Of a stretch of 64,000 nucleotides of DNA, positions 44,099-54,700 are shown one piece after another. Within the stretch, counting starts at the first letter, position 1. Every line of letters starts with the position of its first letter. This DNA comes from an uncultured Collinsella sp. GTDB taxonomy: Bacteria > Actinomycetota > Coriobacteriia > Coriobacteriales > Coriobacteriaceae. Location of the stretch: positions 41,860 through 105,859 of the forward strand of contig CANNOC010000005.1 of the NCBI GenBank assembly GCA_947507155.1. Reading direction: 5' to 3'. The position numbers and the translations under genes are program-made. The notes beneath the pieces are model-generated. The model saw only the letters and a list, made by a program, of their open reading frames with translations, searched no databases and was not told where the DNA came from.

Positions 44099-47000
44099 TT
44101 AGATCACCGTCACGCGACCCTGGTTACCCACGATGGCTTTTGCCTCTGCCAACAGCGGAATCGAGCGTGCGTTGACTTTGGCCGGCACCTCGGCACGCAG
44201 TACGCGCCCATCCACCTGCTCGATAAAGATCTCCACGCGGTCGCCGCCCGGGTTGGCGGTAAGCACCGTGGCAAGACGCGCCATATTGCCCTGGCTAAAG
44301 CGGCTGTTGGGCACCATGACCTCAAACACCTTGGGCTTGTTGCTCTCCTCGTTGAGCTCCAGCGGCACAATCTCCTGCGCGATGATCTGATCGCCGCGGT
44401 CCGAGCGCTCGAGCTTGCCCTTAATGCGCACAAACGCATCGGACAGCTGTGCACCGGTCTCGGGATCGACCTCGCCGTACAGGTACCCCTCGGCCTCCTT
44501 GTAGGTCTTGGGGAACACCACGACCGTGGCCTCGCCTTCCATGTCCTCGAGCTGCACAATACCCATGGGGTCGCCGTTTTTGGTCACGCGCTTGGACACG
44601 CTCGAGACCATGCCGGCCCACCACAACGCCTTGCCCTCGGGAATCTCCTGGTTGATGGTACCGCCCGTGGGGTTTTGCACCTCATAGCCGGTGTCGATCT
44701 GCGAGAACGAAAAGTCGCGCGCCTTGGCTAGCGCATACTCAAACGGGCGCAGCGGGTGGTCCGAGACGTAGATGCCCAGAACCTCCTTCTCCTGGCTCAG
44801 CTTAAGGTGACGATCCCACTCCTGGCCATCCGGATCGGGCACGCTCACCTCAAAGCCCGAGCCCTCAACATCGCCAAACATATCGAAGAACGACGTCTGG
44901 CCGCTCGCGCGATCTTTCTGGCGCTTTACCGCGGCATCGATGATGTTCTCGGGGTTGTTCTTATCCACAAAGTGCATCATCTGGCGACGCGGATACCCCG
45001 TGGAGTCGAAGGCGCCTGCCTTGATGAGCGATTCGATCACGCGGCGGTTTGCCTGGCTCGAGTCCACGCGCTCAACAAAGTCGTGCAGCGTCTTAAACGG
45101 ACCACCCGCCTCGCGCTCGGCGATAATCGCCTGCGCCACGCCGGTGCCCACGCCGCGGATGCCGGCCAAACCAAAGCGCACGCCCTCCTTGGTAGCCGTG
45201 AACTCGGTACCGGACTCGTTGACATCTGGCGACAGCACGGGGATACCGTCATGACGGCACGCCGAGACGTAGTGAACGATCTTGTCGGTCTTGCCCGTAT
45301 AGGACGTCAGGACGGCCGCCATGTACTCGTGCGGATAGTGCGCCTTGAGCCACGCCGTCTGCATAACCAGAATGGCGTAGCCGGCGGAGTGCGACTTGTT
45401 GAAGGCGTAAGATGCGAACTCGAGAACATCGTCCCAAATCTTCTGGGCGACCTCGCGCGTGTAGTTGTTCTTGATGGCGCCGTTCATCCAGTGGTCGTAG
45501 GTGGTCTCGTCCGAGCCATCCTCCCAGTGGAGCACCGTCGACGTGAGCAGCTTGATCTTTTTCTTAGCCACGGGCTTACGGATACGCGAGTCCGATTCGC
45601 CCTTGGAGAAGCCGCACATCTCGACGGAGATGAGCATAACCTGCTCCTGGTAGACCATGGTGCCGTAGGTTTCGCCCAGGATGTCGTCCAGGCGGTCGTC
45701 GTAGGAGACGGCCGGCTCCTTGCCGTTCATACGGTTGATGTAGGACGAAACCATGCCGGCGCCCAGCGGGCCCGGGCGGTACAGGGCGATCAATGCCACG
45801 ACGTGCTTGTACTCAGTAGGCTTCATGTTCTTGATCGTGGCCGTCATGCCGGCGGACTCGACCTGGAAGACGCCGGCGGTGTGGCCGGAGCCCATGAGCT
45901 TAAAGATCTCGGGGTCGTCAAAGGGGATCTCTTCCTCTTTGATGTCGATGCCGAAGTTCTTTTTGATGTTGGCCTTGGCCTTAGAAATAACCGTCAGCGT
46001 GCGCAGGCCCAAGAAGTCCATCTTGAGCAGGCCCATGTCGGCAACGGTATGGCCCTCGTACTGGGTGATCTCGACGCCGCCCTTGGTATCGAGCTTGGTG
46101 GGCACATGCTCGTTGACGGGATCGCGGCAGATCAGGACGGCGCACGCGTGCACACCCTCGCCACGGGTGAGGCCCTCGATCGAGAGCGCCGTGTCGATGA
46201 TGCGGCGGGCGTCGTCGTCCTTTTTATAGGCCTCGGCAAAGTCGGGGTTAAACAGATCCTCTTTGCCGGGTTGCTTTTCGAGCACCTGCTTGAGCTTGAC
46301 CTTGGGGTCGCTCGAGACCATCTTGGACAGGCGCTGGCCCATGTAGACCGGATAGTCCAGCACGCGCGCGGCGTCGTTGATGGCCTGCTTGGCCTTAATG
46401 GTCGAGTAGGTGATGACGTGGGTGACCTTCTCGGGACCGTAGAGCTGGCGAACGTGCTCCACGACCTCGAGGCGCCGCTCATCGTCGAAGTCCATATCGA
46501 TATCGGGCATCTCGGTACGCTGCGGGGACAGGAACCTCTCGAACATCAGGCCGTTCTCGAGCGGGTCGAACGCGGTGATGTTCATGGCGTAGGCGACGAT
46601 AGCGCCGGCGGCCGAGCCACGGCCGGGACCGACGCCGATGCCGTTGTCCTTGGCCCATTGCACGTACTCGGCGACGATCAAAAAGTAGGCGGCAAAGCCC
46701 TTGTCGCAGATGACCTTGTATTCGTACTCAAAGCGCTCTTTGATGTTGACGCCACAGATTTCGCGCGTGGCCCAGTCGTCACCGTAGTGTTGGCGCAGGC
46801 CCTTCTCGCACTCGCGGCGGAACTGGCTCTCGTGCGTCTCGCCGGGATCGAGCAACGGGAAGCGCGGCAGGATGATGGAGTCCCAGTCCAGCTCCACGTA
46901 GCACTTGTCGGCGATCTCGAGCGTGTTGTCGCAGGCCTCGGGGCAATACGGGAACATCGCCCGCATCTCTTCCTCGGTCTTCATATAAAACTCCGAGCCG

Positions 47001-47902
47001 GTCATGCGCATGCGGTTGGGGTCATCGACCTTGGCGTTCATGCCAATGCACATGATGACGTCCTGCACGGGCGCATCCTCGCGGCGCAGGTAGTGAAAGT
47101 CGTTGGTAGCGATGACCTTGACGCCCACCTGTTTGGCGATATCGATGAGCGTGCGGTCCATCTGCTCGTCGGTCAGGCCGTTATCGGTGGTAATGCCGTG
47201 TTCCTGAATCTCGATGTAAAAGTCGCCGGGGTCAAAGGTGTCACGGAAAGTCTCGGCCCACTTGATGGCGCCTTCCATGTCGCCGCGGTCGATGTATTTG
47301 GGGATGATGCCCGCGATGCAGGCGCTCGTGCAGATCATGCCCTTGGCGTGGCGGCGCAGGTTGTCGAGCGTCACGCGCGGCTTGTAGTAAAAGCCCTGCA
47401 CGGCGGCCTCGGAAACCGTCTGCATCAGGTTGACGTAGCCCTCCTGGTCCTTGGCCAGAAGGATCATGTGGTAGAGCTCGGGCTTATGGTCGCGGGCGAG
47501 CGTCTCGTCCGGCGTAAAGTAGACCTCGCAGCCAAAGATGGGCTTGATGACCAGGGGCGGCTTGAGCTCGTCGATGTTGCCCTTCTCGTCCCACATGGCC
47601 ATGTCCTTCACATACTGGGCATGCTCGCGCGGGTTTGCCTCGGGGTCGGGCTCCACCAGCTCGTCGCGGCGATCCTTTTCCAAGAAGGCCTTGTCGTGGC
47701 TCCATGTCTTGTACTCGGGCGTGTTGTGGTTGACGGCGTCGCAGGCCAGCGCCAGGTCGGGCACGCCGTACATGTAGCCGTGGTCGGTAATGGCCACGGC
47801 GGGCATGCCAAGCTCAACGGCACGATTGACCATATCCTGGATACGGGTTGCGCCGTCGAGCATGGAGAAGACAGTGTGGTTGTGCAGATGGACGAATGCC
47901 AT
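44099..47902 (-). CDS. dnaE: DNA polymerase III subunit alpha
   Basis: A 1,267-residue DnaE-type replicative polymerase. The N-terminal PHP domain starts FVHLHNHTVFSMLDG with metal-binding histidines. The palm catalytic triad is visible in PDIDMDFDDE (~467-476), preceded by GVGPGRGSAAGAIVAYA. A tandem HhH region (~900, ...RGVGTGVAQAIIAE) and an OB fold (~1100) follow, then a short clamp-binding tail. It is the main chain-elongating subunit of the replisome. The size is about 100 residues over E. coli DnaE, as usual in Actinobacteria. GGAG lies 8 nt before the ATG. The strongest antisense open frame here (44756-47938) is a GC-bias shadow. Confidence 0.97.
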   Translation of the reverse strand: MAFVHLHNHTVFSMLDGATRIQDMVNRAVELGMPAVAITDHGYMYGVPDLALACDAVNHNTPEYKTWSHDKAFLEKDRRDELVEPDPEANPREHAQYVKDMAMWDEKGNIDELKPPLVIKPIFGCEVYFTPDETLARDHKPELYHMILLAKDQEGYVNLMQTVSEAAVQGFYYKPRVTLDNLRRHAKGMICTSACIAGIIPKYIDRGDMEGAIKWAETFRDTFDPGDFYIEIQEHGITTDNGLTDEQMDRTLIDIAKQVGVKVIATNDFHYLRREDAPVQDVIMCIGMNAKVDDPNRMRMTGSEFYMKTEEEMRAMFPYCPEACDNTLEIADKCYVELDWDSIILPRFPLLDPGETHESQFRRECEKGLRQHYGDDWATREICGVNIKERFEYEYKVICDKGFAAYFLIVAEYVQWAKDNGIGVGPGRGSAAGAIVAYAMNITAFDPLENGLMFERFLSPQRTEMPDIDMDFDDERRLEVVEHVRQLYGPEKVTHVITYSTIKAKQAINDAARVLDYPVYMGQRLSKMVSSDPKVKLKQVLEKQPGKEDLFNPDFAEAYKKDDDARRIIDTALSIEGLTRGEGVHACAVLICRDPVNEHVPTKLDTKGGVEITQYEGHTVADMGLLKMDFLGLRTLTVISKAKANIKKNFGIDIKEEEIPFDDPEIFKLMGSGHTAGVFQVESAGMTATIKNMKPTEYKHVVALIALYRPGPLGAGMVSSYINRMNGKEPAVSYDDRLDDILGETYGTMVYQEQVMLISVEMCGFSKGESDSRIRKPVAKKKIKLLTSTVLHWEDGSDETTYDHWMNGAIKNNYTREVAQKIWDDVLEFASYAFNKSHSAGYAILVMQTAWLKAHYPHEYMAAVLTSYTGKTDKIVHYVSACRHDGIPVLSPDVNESGTEFTATKEGVRFGLAGIRGVGTGVAQAIIAEREAGGPFKTLHDFVERVDSSQANRRVIESLIKAGAFDSTGYPRRQMMHFVDKNNPENIIDAAVKRQKDRASGQTSFFDMFGDVEGSGFEVSVPDPDGQEWDRHLKLSQEKEVLGIYVSDHPLRPFEYALAKARDFSFSQIDTGYEVQNPTGGTINQEIPEGKALWWAGMVSSVSKRVTKNGDPMGIVQLEDMEGEATVVVFPKTYKEAEGYLYGEVDPETGAQLSDAFVRIKGKLERSDRGDQIIAQEIVPLELNEESNKPKVFEVMVPNSRFSQGNMARLATVLTANPGGDRVEIFIEQVDGRVLRAEVPAKVNARSIPLLAEAKAIVGNQGRVTVI

Positions 47903-48004
47903 ATGATGAGCTCCGATGCGGGTTCGTGTTCTGACTGAACGATTTTACCGCACGGCGCGGACGGCACCCGAACCTAGCCAAACCCACACGGCTCCTCTTG
48001 AGTT

Positions 48005-48061
48005 GTGGTGAAATGCGGACTGTTTGGCGGCTTTTTTGGCCAAAACAGTCCGTATTCCACC
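48005..48061. repeat. Imperfect hairpin between dnaE and addA
   Basis: Arms 48005-48028 and 48039-48061 pair over ~20 bp with small bulges, sharing the core CGGACTGTTT/AAACAGTCCG. The loop carries a run of seven T. It may end the addA transcript on the minus strand or be a palindromic repeat. No gene fits in the 175-bp gap. Confidence 0.5.
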
Positions 48062-48077
48062 GCAAGTTATCTGAGGA

Positions 48078-51000
48078 TTAGAAGTTATAGGTGACCACTT
48101 GAGGTTCGGCGGGTTCGACGAAGATGGTTGGATTCGCCTGCTCCACGCGAACGAACTTGACGGTCACGGCCTCAAAGCCCGCCTTATGCAGAACATCAGC
48201 GTAGACGCGCGCCTGCAGGGCGTGCTTCTCCTGCAGCTGCTCCGGCGTCTCGTCCGGCGTGCCGCCCGTCTTGTAGTCGATGACCAGTGCGCGCGACGGA
48301 TCGGCCGGGTCGGTGGCCAGTGCATCGATGGCGCCCTCGGCATATGCACCGTAGCGGGCAATGTCCTCGTCCTCGCAACCCAGCGAGAAGAACGGTACCT
48401 CGGCACGAACGCACGGCCAGGCAAGCAGCTCGGCACGGACCGCCGACTTGAGCCAGCGATTCAGGGCGGCATCGAAGCGCCCGCGCTGCTCCGGCGTCAG
48501 GCGCCACAGACGCGCCAGCGCATCGGCGCGCGCAGCGGGCAGCGCATCGGCACCCATCTCGATGAGCCACTGGCAGGCGGCGTGGAACGCCGAGCCCAGC
48601 GCCATAGGGTTGCCGGCGGGCTCAACGGCGGCCACGTCTGCATCCGTCATCTCGGAACCATCCGACTCCGCATCATCGCCGGACTCGTCCATGGGAACAC
48701 GCGCCTCGGCGGCACGGTCTTCCGTCTCGGCATGGAGTGCCGCGGCGATTGATGAGTAGCTATACGAGTCACGCATCGGATACGGGCAGATGCCCATGCG
48801 CACGCCCACTGCCTGGGGATACACAAGCTCAAACGAATCGGGATCGGGGTCGGCGGGACCGGGCACAGTTGAGTGCGCAGCATTATCGGCGGCATCGGCA
48901 TCGCCCCGAACAAGCCTGCCCTCGACATCCAGCGAAGCGTTGGCCTCAAACGCCTGCTCGCCAAACGTAAAGTCCGCCAGCGAAATGAGCTCGTAGTCGC
49001 CCGGTTGGGAGTTGTCGAACACCAGGCGGTCGCTATCGAGCTGCGGCATGTCCAGACTGTCGGTCGGCAGGATGCGGCGCAGGACGTCGTAGGTCAGGTC
49101 CGTCTCGACATCGAAGGTCGGCGCCGTCACCTTGCCACGGCTCACGCCGGCGTCCATCGCCAAGATCACCAGCTCGCCCGCACGCGTCATGGCAACGTAG
49201 AGCAAGCGGGCCCGTTCCTCGAGCGAAAGCTGCAGGTCGTCGTTGCGCAGGCGGGCAAATGCCTCGGCGGGAGAGCCCGTCGCGCATACGTCCTCCATAA
49301 GCTCTGGCGGCAGCCACAGCGACGTGCCCTTGCCCTTAAACGCGTGTTCAAACTGCTTTTTGACGTCATCGCCCTTCACGAAGGTCCCGTCGGCAAGCTT
49401 AACGCCATCGAAGCGCGCCGGCAGCGCCACGACTTGCGCCCCACCGCCGACGCGACCCATCTGTGCCGCACCGGACGATTTGCGCACGCCAAAACACTCG
49501 GCAACCGCTACGACCGGATACTCCAGACCCTTGGACGCATGCACGGTCATGATGCGCACCGCGCCGTCGCCCTCCTCGTTGAGGGCGCCCGGGGCCTCCT
49601 TGCCCGACAAGAAGCGGTCGAAGGCGAGCGCGATGGAGCGCGGAGAATTGCCGAGCTCGGCCTCTGCCTCGGTCACGGCGTCGAGCGCCTTGAGCACGTT
49701 GGCGGCAATGGCCTTGCCCTCGGGGCCGCGCTGCGCCAGACGCACGAACCAGCCGGAGGCATTGACCGCGTCGCGCGCGATGGCGGCGAACGAATCGCGT
49801 CCCACGCGACGAAGCGCGTAGCGCAGTACCTCGCGGGCACGCGTCACGAGCGGCAGGTTCTGCAAACCCGGCACATCGGAATCGCTCATGATGCCCACAT
49901 CGATATTGCGGCGCGACGTCTCGCCCGTCTGCTCGTCGAGCTTGGTCGCCAGCGCCAGGAACTCCTGGGCGCCGAGTGCAAACATTGGCGAGGCCAGCAG
50001 TGGCATAAGACCCTGCGCCGTATCGGCCGGATTGGCAAGCGCGCACACCAGGGCACGCACCGTCTGCACCTCGGCTGCCTGGGAAAAGACCGAGCCGCCT
50101 GCGATCACGCAGTCGAGCCCTTGGTCGCGGAAGGCCTGCGCGTAGACGTCGGCGTTGGTCATGCGGCCCAGCAACAACACCATGCTGCCCTGGGGCTGGC
50201 CCGCTTTAACGAGCGCTTGGAACCGCTCCGCAATCGCACGGGCTTTCGCCTGCGTTCGTTCCTGGGTGCTGCCGCCGGCAACGAGCAGCGCCTGGCGGCG
50301 CGAAGCCTTTGCCTTGAGCTTGTCCTCGCGATCGTCACTCGGCTCAAGATCCAAGAACCCCTGCATCAAACCACCGGTATCGCCGTCGAAGACGCGTGCT
50401 ACGTAACGCAGCACCTCGTCGTGACTGCGGAAGTTGCGTACAAGCTTAACGAGCTCGCCGGCGGGGGCATCGGATGCGACAGCCGTCACGGGCGCAGCAG
50501 AGGAGCCCACCTTGCGCTCCTGACGACGGAACACCTCGACCTCGGCACCACGGAAGCGGTAGATCGACTGCTGTGCATCGCCCACGGTGCACAGCGCACG
50601 CTCGCCCGCGCCCGTCAGATAGCGAATCAAATCGACCTGCATCTGATCGGTATCCTGGAACTCATCGATCATGACCATCTTAAAGCGGCCCTCATAGGCA
50701 GCTCGAATAGCCGGGTAGTCGCGCAGCGCCTCGTACGCCATGCGCAGCAGGTCGTTGTTATCGAGCGCGGACTGGCCGGCCTTGAGCGCGCGGTACTCCG
50801 CCTCCACAGCGCGGGCAAGCCCCACCAGCGCATCGAGCGCCGGGCCGCCGCAGGCAAGCACGATATTGATAAACGCATCGGCGGCCTCGGCCTTGAGTAG
50901 CTCCACCTGCTCCTTAGGAAACGCCTTGCTCGCCCGAGGCATACTGCACGACATCATGAGTCGCGCCGCATCCTCCATGGTTTTGCCGCTCGCCTCAAAC

Positions 51001-51704
51001 GCGTCGATGGCGTCGAGTGCCACCTGCGCTTTCTCGGTCGTGGCCTTGCTTGCGCCCAGCGCCGCACGATAGGCATCGGCAAGCGCCGAGGTGTCGGCCT
51101 GGCCGCGCGCCACGCACACATCGTCCATGCCGCCCGGAAGCTGGCTCGATAGCTCCAGCAAGTCGCGCACCAGGCCTTTGATGGTGGTACCGGCGCCAAA
51201 CGTCCCGCCCTCGCCCGCCATGGGATACCAGGCGTAGAGGGCCTTAAGCGAAGTGGCGAGCTCGGGCGCGGCATCGAGCGCCGTCGCGCGCCCCAGCACA
51301 TGCTCGACAGCCTGATCCATAAGCTCATCGGTATCGGTAAGCACCGTGAACTCGGGGTCAATGCCCAGCTCCAGCGCGTGCGCGCGCAGGATGCGCGAGC
51401 ACATGCCGTGAATGGTCGAGATCCAAGCGTCGTCGACCGTCAGGGCCTCTTCGTCCATGCCCTCTTCGATAAGCGCGCGGCGCACGCGGTCGCGAATCTC
51501 GGCCGCGGCGTCTTTGGTAAAGGTAATGGCGAGCACCTGGTCCAGATGCTCGACAAACGGACCGGATTCGGGCGAGAGCGCGTAGACGATGCGGCGCGTG
51601 AGGGTAAAGGTCTTGCCCGAACCGGCACCCGCCGAGACAAACAGCGGGCGGTCGAGCGTTTTGACGACTTGCAGCTGTTGCGGCATCAAAGTCGAAAGAT
51701 CCAT
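48078..51704 (-). CDS. addA: ATP-dependent helicase/nuclease subunit AddA
   Basis: A 1,208-residue UvrD-like helicase fused to a C-terminal RecB-type nuclease. Walker A is SAGAGSGKTFTLTRR (~23-37), with QxxAI-type start PQQLQVV, motif II FQDTDQ (~350), motif III GDAQQSIYRFRGAE (~370) and motif VI LYVAMTRA (~840). The nuclease motif ALVIDYKTGG (~1141) ends a PD-(D/E)xK site. AddAB resects double-strand breaks to Chi-like sites, the Gram-positive and actinobacterial counterpart of RecBCD. It is preceded by addB with a 3-bp gap. Family length is as expected. Confidence 0.93.
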   Translation of the reverse strand: MDLSTLMPQQLQVVKTLDRPLFVSAGAGSGKTFTLTRRIVYALSPESGPFVEHLDQVLAITFTKDAAAEIRDRVRRALIEEGMDEEALTVDDAWISTIHGMCSRILRAHALELGIDPEFTVLTDTDELMDQAVEHVLGRATALDAAPELATSLKALYAWYPMAGEGGTFGAGTTIKGLVRDLLELSSQLPGGMDDVCVARGQADTSALADAYRAALGASKATTEKAQVALDAIDAFEASGKTMEDAARLMMSCSMPRASKAFPKEQVELLKAEAADAFINIVLACGGPALDALVGLARAVEAEYRALKAGQSALDNNDLLRMAYEALRDYPAIRAAYEGRFKMVMIDEFQDTDQMQVDLIRYLTGAGERALCTVGDAQQSIYRFRGAEVEVFRRQERKVGSSAAPVTAVASDAPAGELVKLVRNFRSHDEVLRYVARVFDGDTGGLMQGFLDLEPSDDREDKLKAKASRRQALLVAGGSTQERTQAKARAIAERFQALVKAGQPQGSMVLLLGRMTNADVYAQAFRDQGLDCVIAGGSVFSQAAEVQTVRALVCALANPADTAQGLMPLLASPMFALGAQEFLALATKLDEQTGETSRRNIDVGIMSDSDVPGLQNLPLVTRAREVLRYALRRVGRDSFAAIARDAVNASGWFVRLAQRGPEGKAIAANVLKALDAVTEAEAELGNSPRSIALAFDRFLSGKEAPGALNEEGDGAVRIMTVHASKGLEYPVVAVAECFGVRKSSGAAQMGRVGGGAQVVALPARFDGVKLADGTFVKGDDVKKQFEHAFKGKGTSLWLPPELMEDVCATGSPAEAFARLRNDDLQLSLEERARLLYVAMTRAGELVILAMDAGVSRGKVTAPTFDVETDLTYDVLRRILPTDSLDMPQLDSDRLVFDNSQPGDYELISLADFTFGEQAFEANASLDVEGRLVRGDADAADNAAHSTVPGPADPDPDSFELVYPQAVGVRMGICPYPMRDSYSYSSIAAALHAETEDRAAEARVPMDESGDDAESDGSEMTDADVAAVEPAGNPMALGSAFHAACQWLIEMGADALPAARADALARLWRLTPEQRGRFDAALNRWLKSAVRAELLAWPCVRAEVPFFSLGCEDEDIARYGAYAEGAIDALATDPADPSRALVIDYKTGGTPDETPEQLQEKHALQARVYADVLHKAGFEAVTVKFVRVEQANPTIFVEPAEPQVVTYNF

Positions 51705-51707
51705 GGT

Positions 51708-54700
51708 CTACACGTCCCTCCTTACAAACGTTCCTTCGTGGTTATACGAGCAGCGCGCATGCGCGGCCTGAGCCGACGTCGGATCGACGGCGGCGACGTC
51801 ACCCGCCTCGAGCTCGCACAGGCGCTCGGCGATGCCGGCCTCCACGCGGTCGAGCAGCGCATCGAAGTCCATGTTGCCGCCCTCGCCCGGAAAGCCCTTC
51901 TTGAGGCCCGGGATGCGACCGTCGCCGCGCTCTTCCTCGAGCAACTCGGCACTTGCGGCACCACGCAGCGCGGGCTTGCCGCCCTTGGTCGAAAAGTAGA
52001 GCGCAGCGCGGGTATCTAGGCCCAGCGCCCGACGCATGGCCTGCGCGTAGATGAGTGTCTGGGTATGGGGCGGCAGCCAGCGCGGGTCGTCGATGGGGGC
52101 CTCGCCCGACTCCTCGTCGCGCACCGTGGGGTCGGCGAGCTTAAACTCCTCGACACCCGAACGATGCTTGTAGTCAATCACCACGGCGCGGTTCTCGGCG
52201 TCCACATCCACGCGGTCGATGCGCCCGCCGAGCGGCCAACCGGCATACTCGACCTGGAGCTCGTTGAACGCAAACTCCAGGTAGCGCGGAGCAAAGGGGG
52301 TGAGCGCCTCGGACTCGTAGGCAAGAACGCCCTCCAGCTGCGGCAAGATCTCGGCCACCTGACGCTCCTCCACCGGGGAGAGCGGCACCAGCGGGCCCTC
52401 GGTACCGCGCTTGCCGGCGTGCTCGGCCAGGGTCTCGGCAAAGACCTCGCGCAGCAGCTCCTGTGCACGCGGCAGGTTCTCGGGCGTCACGCGCTCCATG
52501 CCCTCTTGGGGCAGACGGGCGTGCAGGTGTTCCAGCACGTCGTGGACGAAGTTGCCCTTCTCCATGTTGCCAAAGCCCGCATCGATGGACTGAGGTTTGA
52601 CGCGATACGACACGAACCAGCACAGCGGGCAGGTGGAATAGGCCTCGATCTGCGAGGCGGACGTCAGGCGTGGCACGAGCGGCGCGTCCTCGCCCTCGCC
52701 ATCGCGACGGCGCAGGACCAAATACGGCACGGCCTCGGCACTCAGATGCTGAGGGGCTTCACAGGTCACGCGCTCGCGCTTGAGGCCTTCGCCTGCCGCG
52801 GGATCGAAGTCCCTTACGATATCGCCCTCACCCACGCACTTCGCCTTGTCGGCGCCAGCGGCCTTGTCGGCGTCAGCGACCTTAGCGGCGTCAGCGGCCT
52901 TAGCGTCGTCAGCTGCCTTAGCAGCTTCAGCGGCCTCGGCATGCGCCCGCAGCTCGGTCCACACGGCAGCCGGATAGCACTCGCGCGCCTGGCGATCGTG
53001 CGTCACGCGCGCAAGCGCAACCGGACCGCGTGCCGTCTGCATCGCGTGGCCAAAGCGCACGCGCAGCAAGGCCGCGGGCTCAAGCGTCACGCCCTCGCGA
53101 CCAAAGCTCGCCGTCAGCGTGGCCAGCGGCCCCTCCTCGTGTGAGAGCGGATAGCTGTCCAGATCGACATCGGCAAACAGCACGGCATCGTAGCTGCCGG
53201 GGCGCAGAGCCGCCGCATCGGCAAGCGAAGCAAAACGAACCTGGGCACGTGGCGCACGGTCAACCTCGTGGGTCTCGTAATCGTAGGCGGCGCTACGCTT
53301 GTCCACCTTGGTGCGAATGCCGTCGAGCACGGGCACGGTTGCAGTCTGCGACACGTCGAGCGCGCGGGCGCCATTCATAAGGATGTCGATGACGTGGCGC
53401 AGCAGGGCCACCTCCGCCTGGCGACGGGCTTGGCCATCCAAGCTGCCCAGCGAGCGATCGGGCAACGCCTCGGCAACGGCAAGCATGGCCTTGAGCGCCG
53501 TCACGGGCTTGTCACGCCACAGCGCCTGGAACACGTCCGAAACCACACACGGTACGTTCTTAAACCAGTTGTCGTCGCTCGCCGCCTTGCGCGCGCCCCT
53601 CACCTGGCCTTGGACACTCTGCAGCAGGCTCTTAACGCTCGCGGTAGTCTTGCTACGCGAGAGACGCATATTCTTATCGAAGGCACGGGCATTGACGGCA
53701 TCAGCGCCCGAAAGCGGACTGTAGATCCAGTCGGTAAGTTCCGGCGCGGGCCACCACTCGGTCTTTGACGCCGTGCCCTCATCGGCGGCCTTCATGCGCT
53801 CGATCAGGCCGGCAAGCGCCGCAAACTGCCTGCCCGCAATGGATTGGGAAAACGCCGTGAACTCAGTTGTCTCGGCAGCGATATGGCGAGCCGCCAGACG
53901 AGAGGCGAGCTCACCGAACAGCTGGGGTGCCCGGGCAGAAACGACGAGCACGCGCACGGGGTCGGTGGGCATTGCAGTAGCTTTATCGGCCTTGGGCTCC
54001 TTGTGCGCTTTCACCAACTTATCGACGGCGTCCGCATAGACATGAGCACGGGCATGGGGACCGGCGACCTCAATAAAGGCAGGCTGAGCGGCAGTCCCGC
54101 AAGCGACATCAGACGCGACGGCGTCCTCCCCCAGCGGCGCAATCTCAAACAGCACACCGCGGGCATCAAATGCCGCGGCAAGCTCCTCGCGCATCGCCGC
54201 CTGCTCGCGGGCAAGCAGCACGACGACCTCTCCCCCATTGTTCGCCACGGCAGACAGCAGCTCGAGCAGGCCGTGCGTAAACGACGTGACACCGCGCACG
54301 CATACGGCGCGGGTGCACGCCGGCAGGCTATCGGCCAGGGCACCGGCCATAATGTCGGCCGCCTCACAGGGCTCGACCATATCTCGACGGTCCAAACCGC
54401 CCGCGTAGGCGCGCAAAAGCTCGAACACACGAGCCTCGGCATCGCTTTTTGGCTCCGGTTGGCAGTTGTCGCCACGGCATCGTTCGGCACCCGTCCCCGC
54501 AACGCCCGGCAACACGTCGCGGGCCATGCGCGCGAGCATGCGCACTGTACCCTGGCTGCGTGAGAGCGGCTGTAGGTCGGCATCATCAAGACGCGTGACC
54601 ATGTCCGAGAACAGCATCTGGCGTTGCAGGTTGTCGACGAAACCGCGCCCGTCACCCAATAGCTCCCAAAGCGAACGAAGCCACGATGTAGGCGTCTTGT

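Noticed and set aside
44756..47938. 1,060-codon open frame opposite dnaE
   Set aside because: A GC-bias shadow of dnaE. No protein family resemblance and no ribosome-binding site.
48873..50900. 675-codon frame opposite addA
   Set aside because: Same cause: antisense frame produced by codon bias of a long GC-rich gene.
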